The translations under genes and the position numbers were made by a program. DNA of 64,000 nucleotides from Levilactobacillus namurensis. Its GTDB lineage: Bacteria; Bacillota; Bacilli; Lactobacillales; Lactobacillaceae. This document shows, piece by piece, positions 26,852 to 35,785 of the stretch. The DNA lies in the NCBI RefSeq assembly GCF_032197885.1, contig NZ_CP134159.1:1-64000 (forward strand). Reading direction: 5' to 3'. Numbering within the stretch: the first letter of the stretch is position 1; each line of letters begins with the position of its first letter. A model generated the notes under the pieces. It was given only the letters and a program-made list of their open reading frames with translations, was not told the DNA's origin and ran no database searches.

Positions 26852-28708
26852 GTGAATAGCAAAATTAAGTTTTTTCAGTCGATTCATTTTAAAATCGCCT
26901 TAGTCTTTGCTTTGCTGTTGTTGCTGACCCTGGAAATCGTGGGGGCCGTTTTCGTACGGCAGTTGGAGCACCAGAACCTAACGACGTTTAAACAACAACA
27001 GGTGGTTCAAACCTATATCATGAACCGGTTATCGACCCAACTCACCGCGACCAATACCACTAAGTCTGACCGGCAGATCAAGGGGACGTTGTCCGAAATC
27101 AACAACACCAACAACGCCCAGATTCGGGTGATCGATAACAAGGGGACGATTCGGGGGACCAACGAAGCCGATAACCAAGGCATCGTGGGTCAGAAGACCA
27201 CCGATAATGACATTAAGAATGCCATCTACAACAACCGGGACGTGGTACGCACCACGTACAACTCGCAGAATAATAGCCGTTACTACACCACGATTACCCG
27301 GCTGATCCGAACGCAGGGCAATAACAGTGAATTGGTAGGGGTTATTTACATGCGCTCCAGCCTTGACTCGGTCTACCAGAACATCAACCAGATCACGCTG
27401 ATCTACGTCTCCGCGACCTTTGTGGCGATTATTCTGGGGCTGGTGATGGCCGTGATTATTTCCCGGGCAATTACCCGGCCAATTGACGAAATGAAGAAAC
27501 AGACCCTGCGCATCGCCCGGGGGGACTACTCCGGTCACGTACACGTCTACGGTAACGATGAGCTGGGCCAACTGGCCAGTGCGGTCAATAACCTGTCCGT
27601 GCGGGTCGAAGAAGCCCAAGAGTCCACCGAATCGGAACGGCGACGGTTGGATTCCGTGATGTCCCACATGACCGATGGGGTCATTGCCACCGACCGGCGC
27701 GGGAACGTTACTATCATTAACGAAACGGCCGCCAGCTTCCTGGATACTGATGCGGACGATGCCGTGGGCAAGTCGATTCTGGACCTACTGGCGATTCGCC
27801 AGGATTACACCTTGCGGGAACTCTTAGAGGACCCCGATGACTTGGTCTTGGACTTCTCGACCAAGGAACACGACCTGATCTTGCAGGCCTACTTCTCGTT
27901 GATTCAACGGGAGTCGGGCTTCATTTCCGGTCTGGTCTGTGTCTTACACGACGTTACGGAACAACAAAAGATCGATCAAGACCGGAAGCAATTCGTCTCC
28001 AACGTGTCGCATGAGCTGCGGACGCCGTTGACCAGTGTTCGGTCTTACATTGAAGCCTTATCCGAAGGGGCCTGGAAGGATCCCAAGGTAGCGCCTGGGT
28101 TCTTGAAAGTGACCCAGGAAGAAACTGACCGGATGATCCGGATGATCAACGACCTGTTGACCTTGTCGCGGATGGATTCTGGGACGCAAAAGTTGAACTT
28201 GGAAATGGTCAACCTCAACGAACTCTTCAACTACGTGTTGGACCGGTTCGATATGATCATTGAACAGGACGACCAACCCAAGAAGACTTACAGTATCAAA
28301 CGTGAATTTACGAAGCGGGACCTATGGGTCGAAATCGATACGGACCGCTTCACCCAAGTTCTGGATAATCTGATGAACAACGCCATCAAGTACTCACCAG
28401 ATGGTGGGGTCATCACGTGTCGCCTGCTGGAGACCCATAACAACATCATCTTAAGTGTGGCGGACCAAGGCCTCGGGATTCCACGGGCCGATATTCCGCG
28501 GATCTTCGACCGGTTCTACCGGGTCGATAAAGCACGGTCACGGGCCCAAGGCGGAACGGGACTGGGTCTGGCGATTTCCAAGGAAGTCGTCCAGATGCTG
28601 GGCGGCCGAATCTGGGTCGACAGTCGCGAAGGGCGCGGGTCAACGTTCTACATTTCTCTACCATACAAGCCGTACGAGGAGGAGGATCTCTGGGATGAAG
28701 ATAACTAA
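26852..28708 (+). CDS. walK: Sensor histidine kinase WalK (YycG)
   Basis: The membrane kinase of WalRK. The 618 residues show the expected order: transmembrane helix about 14-34, extracytoplasmic Cache/PAS-like domain, second helix about 183-203, HAMP, cytoplasmic PAS (about 260-370), HisKA with phospho-acceptor His387 in SNVSHELRTPLTS, and HATPase (NNAIKYSPDGG, DQGLGIP, GGTGLGLAIS). GTG at 26852 is 11 nt after GGAGGAG. It overlaps walH by 14 bases. Confidence 0.97.
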   Translation: MNSKIKFFQSIHFKIALVFALLLLLTLEIVGAVFVRQLEHQNLTTFKQQQVVQTYIMNRLSTQLTATNTTKSDRQIKGTLSEINNTNNAQIRVIDNKGTIRGTNEADNQGIVGQKTTDNDIKNAIYNNRDVVRTTYNSQNNSRYYTTITRLIRTQGNNSELVGVIYMRSSLDSVYQNINQITLIYVSATFVAIILGLVMAVIISRAITRPIDEMKKQTLRIARGDYSGHVHVYGNDELGQLASAVNNLSVRVEEAQESTESERRRLDSVMSHMTDGVIATDRRGNVTIINETAASFLDTDADDAVGKSILDLLAIRQDYTLRELLEDPDDLVLDFSTKEHDLILQAYFSLIQRESGFISGLVCVLHDVTEQQKIDQDRKQFVSNVSHELRTPLTSVRSYIEALSEGAWKDPKVAPGFLKVTQEETDRMIRMINDLLTLSRMDSGTQKLNLEMVNLNELFNYVLDRFDMIIEQDDQPKKTYSIKREFTKRDLWVEIDTDRFTQVLDNLMNNAIKYSPDGGVITCRLLETHNNIILSVADQGLGIPRADIPRIFDRFYRVDKARSRAQGGTGLGLAISKEVVQMLGGRIWVDSREGRGSTFYISLPYKPYEEEDLWDEDN

Positions 28709-29987
28709 AGCCCTGTTGCCCGTCGGTTTGACCATTGCCGTGGTCATCAGTGTCACGTTGTCGGCGCTGATCTGGACCAACCCGGCGCAGTATGAGCGAA
28801 ACCGGCAGCGCAGTTCGAATAATCCAACGACGGAGCTGAACACGCGGCCGCAGCGGGACGTGTATCTGCCGACTCAGGTGATCCATACCGATGCGACGGG
28901 CAAGCAACAACTGCTGAATAACCGGAAGATCAACCTGACCTCCGAGATTCGAACGGCAATGTCTGCCTGGCAGTTCGGCCACATCGCCCGCGTGCGCGAT
29001 GTCTCGCACCAAGACTACATGGACTACGTCAGTCAGAAGAACAGTCTTCTGTTGTCGTACGCTAGTCCGGTCAACGTGAAGATCTTCAATACCGTCTTCG
29101 GGGCGAAAATCACCCGGAGCAGTAGTCAGTTCAGCCGAATCATGGTGCCACTCAACGATGCCCGCCACGTGTACTTGTTAGACGACCGCAATCAGGACGT
29201 CTACCGGGTGACCGTCAAGGATGCGTCGACTAAGCGCCTCAAGGCCATCTTACGGGAGAACCTGTTCCGGATGACCATCAACATGCAGTGGCTGAACGGC
29301 AGTGCCATGGCCTACATGCCGAATTCCGTGACGGTCCAGTCGTATAGTTATCTGGTCAACCACCAGTCGACCGATTACTTTACCTCGCGCTTGCTAAATA
29401 ACGGGGAAGCGACCAACGTGACGGCCAAGAAGAACAAGGACAATACGGTCTATAGTGATGGGACGTCGAAACAGTTGACGGTCTATAACAAGCCGGGCAT
29501 CGCCCTGTACGAAGATTACAGCGCCATGCAGACCACGTTGAGCTTTAACCAGCAACTGACCGCCAGTTACGACGCGGTCAAGTCGATGGGGATTCCGATG
29601 GAAAACCTGCGCTACTACGGGTATAGTGGGGACAATAATACGGTGACCTACCGGAGCTTCGTTGAAGGGTTCCCAATCTTTAACCAAAGCGATTACGGTG
29701 CGGCGCGGATTCAGATCCTGTCGCAGGGCGTCCGGCGGTATAACTTCTCGCTGTATAGCCTGCAGGTCCCAGTGCCCAACGATAAAAAGTCCATAACGTT
29801 ACCGGGCACCCAAGCGGTGATTGACCAATTGACGGCCGCCGGGTATCGTCAGAAGAAAATCGAGAGTATCCAGTTGGGCTACCAGTGGGCAGCGTCGTCA
29901 GCCTCCGATAAGGTGGTTGATTTGACGCCGACCTGGTACATCAACTACGACGGCACTTGGAAGAACTACACACAACTCTTGAAATAA
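28695..29987 (+). CDS. walH: WalRK regulatory protein WalH (YycH)
   Basis: WalH is a membrane-anchored extracytoplasmic protein that, with WalI, modulates WalK through its transmembrane segments. The 430-residue product begins MKITKALLPVG with one helix (about 6-26), and the rest is extracytoplasmic. ATG at 28695 lies 9 nt after GAGGAGG and overlaps the end of walK, implying coupled translation. An in-frame extension to 28455 merely shadows walK and is rejected. walI follows after 22 bases. Confidence 0.93.
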   Translation: MKITKALLPVGLTIAVVISVTLSALIWTNPAQYERNRQRSSNNPTTELNTRPQRDVYLPTQVIHTDATGKQQLLNNRKINLTSEIRTAMSAWQFGHIARVRDVSHQDYMDYVSQKNSLLLSYASPVNVKIFNTVFGAKITRSSSQFSRIMVPLNDARHVYLLDDRNQDVYRVTVKDASTKRLKAILRENLFRMTINMQWLNGSAMAYMPNSVTVQSYSYLVNHQSTDYFTSRLLNNGEATNVTAKKNKDNTVYSDGTSKQLTVYNKPGIALYEDYSAMQTTLSFNQQLTASYDAVKSMGIPMENLRYYGYSGDNNTVTYRSFVEGFPIFNQSDYGAARIQILSQGVRRYNFSLYSLQVPVPNDKKSITLPGTQAVIDQLTAAGYRQKKIESIQLGYQWAASSASDKVVDLTPTWYINYDGTWKNYTQLLK

Positions 29988-30009
29988 GGCGTAAGGAGGA
30001 CGGTCTGGC

Positions 30010-30864
30010 ATGGATTTTCGACGGATCGAATGGCTATTTTTAGTTGCGTTCATTGTCATTGATATTTTTCTGTTCGCGGCCTTTCAACGGGACACTAACA
30101 GTCAGTCGGATACGGCCTCGAGTCGGGCGTCGAATAGCGATACCACGATTGTCAAGGAGATGCGGGCTGATAACATCTCGTTTAAGTCGCCGTCTAAGAA
30201 GAGTACCGAGGGGTACTACGTGGCGACCACCAACGATGACGCCATCAAGGGTCAGTTGACCAGTCTGTCCGACCAGACCGTCAAGTACAATGATGATCTG
30301 ATTACGTCGACCTTCAAGACTCCGATCACGGGCGTCGATACCCAGCACCCCAACCACACGTTGGATACGGTGGTGGCCAACGCTTCGTTGATTCTAAACG
30401 GGGGCGAGTACAAGTACAGTGCCCGCTTGTCGAGTCAAAACACGGTGGTCTACACGCAGCGGGTGGCGGATGGTCAAATCTACTCACGTTACGGTCAGCT
30501 GCGCTTCAGCCTGACCAACGACGGGAGTATCACTGGCTACACACAGGGCTACCTGAACGACGTCTCGACGTTGCGGGAACGGACGGCCATGATTTCGGAG
30601 CGTAAAGCGCTGATCTGGTTGTACCAGTATAATCAGATTCAAAACAACACTAAGGTCGTCTGGACCAAGTTGGCGTACACCCGCTACTTCACCTTGAAGA
30701 ACAGCAGTGTCTACATCCCAACCTGGGTCATTGCGGTCAAACCCACCAGCGGGAACGATGCGGGGACTATGCAACTGAAGCACGTCAACGCCTTTACCGG
30801 AACCATCCTCACGTCGGATAGCAACGTCAAGACGGTCAGTGGGACGGCTACGGCCAGTGAATAG
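30010..30864 (+). CDS. walI: WalRK regulatory protein WalI (YycI)
   Basis: A 284-residue partner of WalH with an N-terminal membrane helix (WLFLVAFIVIDIFLFAAF, about 8-25) and an extracytoplasmic YycI-type domain. ATG at 30010 follows AAGGAGG. It is the last gene before a terminator, which separates it from walJ; in many Bacillota walJ is in the same transcript. Confidence 0.93.
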   Translation: MDFRRIEWLFLVAFIVIDIFLFAAFQRDTNSQSDTASSRASNSDTTIVKEMRADNISFKSPSKKSTEGYYVATTNDDAIKGQLTSLSDQTVKYNDDLITSTFKTPITGVDTQHPNHTLDTVVANASLILNGGEYKYSARLSSQNTVVYTQRVADGQIYSRYGQLRFSLTNDGSITGYTQGYLNDVSTLRERTAMISERKALIWLYQYNQIQNNTKVVWTKLAYTRYFTLKNSSVYIPTWVIAVKPTSGNDAGTMQLKHVNAFTGTILTSDSNVKTVSGTATASE

Positions 30865-30881
30865 AAACAGCAGTGATACCG

Positions 30882-30908
30882 GCGGTTCTCGAGGGAGAAC
30901 CGCTTTTT
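30882..30908 (+). terminator. Terminator after walI
   Basis: GCGGTTCTC pairs with GAGAACCGC, followed by T6. Confidence 0.85.
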
Positions 30909-30935
30909 TAAATCAAGCGCGGCGCATGAATTGAG

Positions 30936-30963
30936 TTACAACCAAGCGCAGATGCGGTATCAT
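30936..30963 (+). promoter_or_regulatory. Promoter of walJ
   Basis: TTACAA (30936-30941), a 16-bp spacer, TATCAT (30958-30963), located between the walI terminator and the walJ start. Confidence 0.55.
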
Positions 30964-30997
30964 AGCGGTATTAGGTTAAGAGAGGGTTCGATATTAG

Positions 30998-31813
30998 TTG
31001 AGTACGGAAGTAAAAGATGGTTTACGCATCAGTGTCCTATCCAGCGGCAGTACCGGCAACGTAACGTACATTGAAAGTCCGCACGAACGCCTGCTGATTG
31101 ACGCGGGATTGAGTGGTAAACGAATTGAAAAATTGATGGGCGACATTGACCGGAGTTTGACCGACGTCAACGCCCTGCTGGTCACCCACGAGCATACCGA
31201 CCATCGCAAGGCGGTGGGCATTCTCGCCCGGCGGTACGAACAGTTAGACGTTTACGCCAATCAAGGGACCTGGGATGCCATGGCGCCCCGGATCGGCAAG
31301 GTCGATCTGGCCCAAAAGCACCTCTTTGCGCCGGATACCGTCCAGACCTTTGGCGACATCGACGTGGAGAGTTTCTCTGTGTCCCACGATGCGGCGGAAC
31401 CCCAGTTCTACGCGATTCACTATGAGGGGAAGACCTTCGTGATTCTGACGGATACCGGCTACGTGTCGGAGCACGTGGAAGGTGTGATCAAGAACGCGGA
31501 CGCCTATCTGCTGGAATGTAATCATGACGTCGAGATGTTGCGGATGGGCGACTATTCCTGGCCGTTGAAGCAGCGAATCTTGGGCGACAAGGGCCACCTG
31601 TCCAACGAGGAAGGCGCCGACGTCTTAATGGATGTGCTGGGGAATCGGACCAAGCGGATCTATCTGGGCCACCGGAGTCTGCATAACAATATGCAATCGC
31701 TGTGTCATCTGACCGTGGCGTCGATGATGGAGAACCAGGACTTCGGGGTCGGTCACGACTTCGAGTTGCTGGATACTCAGCCAGAGCAAGCCACGCCCCT
31801 GGTGACACTGTAA
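30998..31813 (+). CDS. walJ: MBL-fold metallohydrolase WalJ (YycJ)
   Basis: A 271-residue metallo-beta-lactamase-fold protein, probably a dinuclear-metal nuclease linked to replication or cell-cycle coordination in Gram-positives. Metal ligands are seen in THEHTDHRKAVG (near residue 64), SVSHDAAEP, ILTDTGYV, LECNHD and the late LGHRS segment. TTG at 30998 follows AGAGGG with an 11-nt gap. It has its own promoter, unlike the single walRKHIJ transcript of many relatives. Confidence 0.93.
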   Translation: MSTEVKDGLRISVLSSGSTGNVTYIESPHERLLIDAGLSGKRIEKLMGDIDRSLTDVNALLVTHEHTDHRKAVGILARRYEQLDVYANQGTWDAMAPRIGKVDLAQKHLFAPDTVQTFGDIDVESFSVSHDAAEPQFYAIHYEGKTFVILTDTGYVSEHVEGVIKNADAYLLECNHDVEMLRMGDYSWPLKQRILGDKGHLSNEEGADVLMDVLGNRTKRIYLGHRSLHNNMQSLCHLTVASMMENQDFGVGHDFELLDTQPEQATPLVTL

Positions 31814-31946
31814 GGGAATCTTTAGGACTTCCACAAACATTCATCAAGAAAAATTCACACTCACCCGCTAAAATAAGGGGTATAAAATGACGACTGGTCA
31901 AACCACCGGTCGTGAATGAGGAGGGTTAGCGCGAGCGCGCGAGAAA

Positions 31947-33323
31947 ATGGCTGATAATAATAACAACGATTTCAATAACCAACAAAACGAGTCTAACCAG
32001 CAGACGACCCAAGGGTTTAACGACCAACAGGCGCCGCAGCAACCAAGTGACCCACAACCCAAGAAGAAACGGGGGTTGACCCTGACCAAGGTGGCCGTCA
32101 CAGCGGCGGTTGCCGGGCTCTTAGGTGGGGGTGTCGCGTACGGCGGAATCAACTACTTGAATAACAGTGGGATCAACGATACGGCGGTCCCAGCCGGGAC
32201 GAACAAGACTGGCAACACTAAGACCTCGAACGTGACGGTCAACGTGAATAGTCAGTCCACTAAGGCGTTCAATTCGGTCAAGGGGGCTATGGTCTCCGTG
32301 ATCAATCTGCAGAACCAAAGCAGTAGTAGTGGGACCTTAGGTGAACTGTTCGGCCAGAGTTCCTCGTCCTCGGCGTCCAGTTCTAAGTCAGAATTGGAAG
32401 AGGCGTCGGAAGGTTCCGGGGTCGTATACAAGAAGGACGGCAATACGGCCTACATCGTGACCAACAATCACGTGGTTTCCGGGTCCTCCGCATTGCGGGT
32501 CGTAACCAGTAGTGGGAAGCAACTCCAAGCTAAGTTAGTGGGGAAGGATGCCGTCACCGACTTGGCCGTGTTGAAGGTCAACGGCACGTCGCTGAAGACG
32601 GTGGCGTCCTTCGGAAACTCCGATAAGATCAAGGTTGGCGAGACCGCCTTGGCGATCGGGTCACCACTGGGCAGCCAGTACGCAACGTCCTTGACGGAAG
32701 GGATCATTTCCGCGAAGAAGCGGACTATTGAAACCACGAACTCCGCAGGGACCCAGACCGGGAACGCCACGGTTATCCAAACGGATGCGGCGATCAACCC
32801 CGGGAACTCTGGTGGGGCGCTGATCAACGTCGGCGGCCAGGTCATCGGGATTACGTCTTCGAAGATTGCCAGTGATACTTCGGGAACCAGTGTCGAGGGG
32901 ATGGGCTTTGCCATTCCGTCGAACGAAGTGGTCAACATCATCAACCAGCTGGTTAAGAACGGGAAAGTGGTTCGGCCAGCGTTGGGGATCACCTACGTTG
33001 ACTTAGCCAATGTATCGTCAGACCAGCGGAAGTCAATCCTGAAGTTGCCAACTAGTGTGACCAACGGGGTCGTGGTGATGAGTGCTAACTCGGGCTCCCC
33101 GGCGAAGAAGGCCGGCTTGAGTAAGTACGATGTTATCACCGAGATGGGCGGTCATAAGATCAGCGACCAGTCCACGTTGCGAGACATTTTGTACAAGTAC
33201 AAGTTAAACGATACGGTCTCCATGACTTACTACCATAACGGTAAGAAGAAGACCACTAACGTGAAGTTGACGGAGAGCTCTTCACAATTGAAGACTACGA
33301 CGAATGAAAACTCGGCCAGTTAA
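31947..33323 (+). CDS. htrA: Membrane-anchored serine protease HtrA
   Basis: An S1C (DegP/HtrA) protease that degrades misfolded exported proteins. Order: cytoplasmic Asn/Gln-rich tail (1-45), one membrane helix (about 52-72), Ser-rich linker, trypsin-like domain with catalytic His175 (NNHVVSG), Asp205 (TDLAVLKV) and Ser288 (GNSGGALIN), then one PDZ domain (from about 360). The length of 458 is typical of lactobacilli. ATG at 31947 lies 20 nt after GAGGAGGG, a long gap. It sits next to walJ and rlmH, as in many lactobacilli. Confidence 0.96.
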   Translation: MADNNNNDFNNQQNESNQQTTQGFNDQQAPQQPSDPQPKKKRGLTLTKVAVTAAVAGLLGGGVAYGGINYLNNSGINDTAVPAGTNKTGNTKTSNVTVNVNSQSTKAFNSVKGAMVSVINLQNQSSSSGTLGELFGQSSSSSASSSKSELEEASEGSGVVYKKDGNTAYIVTNNHVVSGSSALRVVTSSGKQLQAKLVGKDAVTDLAVLKVNGTSLKTVASFGNSDKIKVGETALAIGSPLGSQYATSLTEGIISAKKRTIETTNSAGTQTGNATVIQTDAAINPGNSGGALINVGGQVIGITSSKIASDTSGTSVEGMGFAIPSNEVVNIINQLVKNGKVVRPALGITYVDLANVSSDQRKSILKLPTSVTNGVVVMSANSGSPAKKAGLSKYDVITEMGGHKISDQSTLRDILYKYKLNDTVSMTYYHNGKKKTTNVKLTESSSQLKTTTNENSAS

Positions 33324-33335
33324 GCTGGGTAGCGA

Positions 33336-33369
33336 AAAAGCGTCGGGACGGAGGTCCCGGCGCTTTTTT
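33336..33369 (+). terminator. Terminator of htrA
   Basis: AAAAGCGTCGGGAC pairs with GTCCCGGCGCTTTT, followed by T. Confidence 0.85.
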
Positions 33370-33505
33370 GGCGTGGTGTGATGAAAAGCCGAAGAATTGC
33401 GCGGTGGTGTGGGGAATGAAAACGGCGCCAGTGGTCGGCCAGCCGAACGAAATGTTAGCGGGGACGGGTGGTGATTCAGGCCCAAAAGTAATTGGCAAAA
33501 TGGGC

Positions 33506-33843
33506 TGTGGATAACTTGGGGATAACCGATGAGTTGTCCGCAAGGGAATTTGATAAACGGGGTGGCACCGGCAACTAAAGCGGGTGCAAAAGTTATCCAC
33601 AGGTTGAGGTGGTGCCGGTGGATAAAATAATTTGATACCCCAGAGGGTACTATGAAAAGGCGTCGTAGCAGGGATTAAGGTGACTTGTCACGAACGGGTG
33701 TTTCGGGGTATAATTGTGGATAACTAAAAAGGCATTGACATTTTGCGAAAAAATAGATGTGGTAGGGCGGAATTACCGACCCCCAATATCTAGGAAAAAA
33801 GATTGTGCACCTGTGGATAACTTTGTGGACAACTTGTGGATAG
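33506..33843. other. DnaA-box cluster upstream of rlmH
   Basis: Four exact TTATCCACA boxes (33506-33514, 33715-33723 and 33812-33820 reverse; 33593-33601 forward) and four with one mismatch (33517-33525, 33617-33625, 33824-33832, 33835-33843). The last overlaps the rlmH ribosome binding region. This is denser than the visible oriC half. No gene lies here. Confidence 0.88.
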
Positions 33844-33853
33844 GAGTAGAGTT

Positions 33854-34333
33854 ATGAACATCAAATTTGTGGTGGTAGGGAAGTTAAAGGAGAAGTACTT
33901 CAAACAGGGAATCGCGGAATACGCTAAGCGGCTGTCACGGTTCTGTAAATTCAGTATCGTAGAAGTTCCTGACGAAAAAGCGCCGGAGAGTTTATCTCAG
34001 GCGCAGATGGATCAGGTGATGCAGGCGGAAGGTGACCGGATCCTGGATAAGATCAAGGACCGGGAGTACGTCTATGCGTTAGCGATTTTGGGGAAGGAAC
34101 GCTCGTCAGAGGAGTTTGCCAAGGAGCTGAAGGACCTGACCACCTACGGCCATTCAGACATCACGTTCGTCATTGGAGGCTCCCTAGGGCTAGCACCAGA
34201 GGTTCTGAAGCGCGCGAACACCCAGATTTCCTTCGGCCGCTTCACCTTGCCCCACCAGTTGATGCGGCTAGTGTTGACGGAGCAGGTGTACCGGGCGTTT
34301 ATGATTAATGAGGGGTCGCCGTATCATAAGTGA
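33854..34333 (+). CDS. rlmH: 23S rRNA pseudouridine-1915 N3-methyltransferase RlmH
   Basis: RlmH methylates pseudouridine 1915 in helix 69 of 23S rRNA on the assembled ribosome, using SAM bound in a SPOUT trefoil knot. The 159-residue length is exact for the family. The knot residues [13 protein letters not shown] and [25 protein letters not shown] are present, ending GSPYHK. I use ATG 33854, 7 nt after TAGGAG; the frame is open to GTG 33836. DnaA boxes crowd its promoter. Confidence 0.97.
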   Translation: MNIKFVVVGKLKEKYFKQGIAEYAKRLSRFCKFSIVEVPDEKAPESLSQAQMDQVMQAEGDRILDKIKDREYVYALAILGKERSSEEFAKELKDLTTYGHSDITFVIGGSLGLAPEVLKRANTQISFGRFTLPHQLMRLVLTEQVYRAFMINEGSPYHK

Positions 34334-34388
34334 GGCGGTAATTAGGGTAAAATTATATGTGGTGGTATTATGAACGGTAGCGTCAAGA

Positions 34389-35714
34389 ATCTTGTGTAAA
34401 TGAAATGCCTTCGTACATATAATATGTATCTAACTTAAATAAATGATGCTTCCAAGGTGTCCTGTAGTCCTTTGAACCCTCGGTGGATCCGCTTCAGAGA
34501 CTTCTCGTTATAAACATTAAACTGAGAAACCAGGAAGCGATCCAGTGAATCTTCCGTTGGAAATTGTTCTTTGTGGTGGGTGGTGCGCTTGAGATGCTTA
34601 TTAAAGTTCTCAATCAGGTTAGTGGAGTATAGTGATTGCCGGATAGCTGGTGGAAAGTCCATGAAAGTGAGTAAATTCGGCATTTTAAGCAGATCTTTGA
34701 TTAATTTGGGATAGGTCTGATGCCAGTTGTTGGCGAACTCATTCAGTTTCAGTTCGGCTGCTTCACGGTTGGCGGCCCGATGAACTTGTTTAAAGTCACT
34801 GATCACGGCCTTGCGGTCTTTCACACGAACTTTGTTCATCAAATTACGCCCAACATGAACCAGGCAACGTTGTCGTTTAGCTTTGGGAAAATGCCGATTT
34901 AAGCCTTCATCCAAACCAACTAAACCATCGGCCACAAACAACAGCACATCTTTGACACCTTGCTTAATCAGGGTTCCCAGCAGTTCAGTCCAGATTCCAG
35001 TCGATTCCGTTGGCGCCACTTGGTAGTTCAGCACTTCTTTCGTACCATCTGGACGAATGCCAATCGCAATATGAACGGCTTCTTTTTGAACGGTATCCCG
35101 CTTTAACGGCAAGTAAGTGGCATCTAAGAAGATGGCCGCATATTGTGAAGCCAGTCGCCGTTGCTGGAAAGCTTGAACCTGTTCATTGACGGCTTTAGTC
35201 ATGTTGGAAACCGTGGCTTTGGAGTAGTGAGCACCGTACATTTTCTCAATGAGTTCGGCAATTTCAGCAGTGGTAATTCCCTTGGTATACAACTGAATGA
35301 CCGTTGTTTCTAAATTATCACTGTGCCGACCGTAGGCTGGCAAGGTATGATTTTCAAACCGGCCATTGCGATCTCGAGGAATGGTTAAGCTAAGTTGGCC
35401 GTACTTCGTATCAAACGAGCGCTCATAACTGCCGTTGCGGTTATTACCAGTGTTAATCCCAGCGTATGAGTAGCGTTCGTAACCCAAAAACTCTGCCAAT
35501 TCGGTTTGAAGCAGCTGGTTAATCGCAATTTCGAGGTGGTGACGAAAAACTTCGTCCAAATCTTGCTTTTGGGCTAGTGCAGCGATAATTTCTGTGGTAA
35601 GTTCATTCATGGGGAATGCCTCCTGTGATGTTTTCTGTGGTTACTAAATATCATAAGGGAAGGCATTCCCTATTTCTATACAATTCAGAAATCTTTTATG
35701 CATTTACACAAGAT
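34389..35714 (-). mobile_element. IS256-family insertion sequence
   Basis: A 1326-bp element with terminal inverted repeats ATCTTGTGTAAATG (34389-34402 and 35701-35714) and one intact transposase gene. The bases flanking the two ends do not match, so no target duplication is visible; recombination or a deletion beside the element is likely. It marks the left edge of the low-GC island. Confidence 0.88.
34435..35610 (-). CDS. IS256-family (mutator-type) transposase
   Basis: A 391-residue Mutator-type transposase. The DDE residues fit IFLDATYLPLK, LLFVADGLVGLDE and STNLIENFNKHLK, and the CLVHVGRNL segment is typical. The intact frame suggests it is functional. ATG at 35610 follows GGAGG on the minus strand. 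Confidence 0.95.
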   Translation of the reverse strand: MNELTTEIIAALAQKQDLDEVFRHHLEIAINQLLQTELAEFLGYERYSYAGINTGNNRNGSYERSFDTKYGQLSLTIPRDRNGRFENHTLPAYGRHSDNLETTVIQLYTKGITTAEIAELIEKMYGAHYSKATVSNMTKAVNEQVQAFQQRRLASQYAAIFLDATYLPLKRDTVQKEAVHIAIGIRPDGTKEVLNYQVAPTESTGIWTELLGTLIKQGVKDVLLFVADGLVGLDEGLNRHFPKAKRQRCLVHVGRNLMNKVRVKDRKAVISDFKQVHRAANREAAELKLNEFANNWHQTYPKLIKDLLKMPNLLTFMDFPPAIRQSLYSTNLIENFNKHLKRTTHHKEQFPTEDSLDRFLVSQFNVYNEKSLKRIHRGFKGLQDTLEASFI

Positions 35715-35785
35715 ATTTTACGCTCTCTTATGAACTAACGAGTTAAGCTAGCATATTTAATTACATAACTTAGGGGTTTTTTTAA

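Noticed and set aside
27029..27667. 212-codon minus-strand frame over walK
   Set aside because: Antisense shadow with biased composition and no homology recognised.
28455..28694. Longer frame in front of walH
   Set aside because: It lies inside walK in another frame and lacks a start signal; the true start overlaps the walK stop.
28446..29168. 240-codon open frame on the minus strand over walK/walH
   Set aside because: Shadow of GC-rich coding sequence; no ribosome binding site or recognisable domain.
31850..31946. Possible WalR box upstream of htrA
   Set aside because: No TGTWAH-N5-TGTWAH direct repeat could be found; only a -10-like TATAAA is present.
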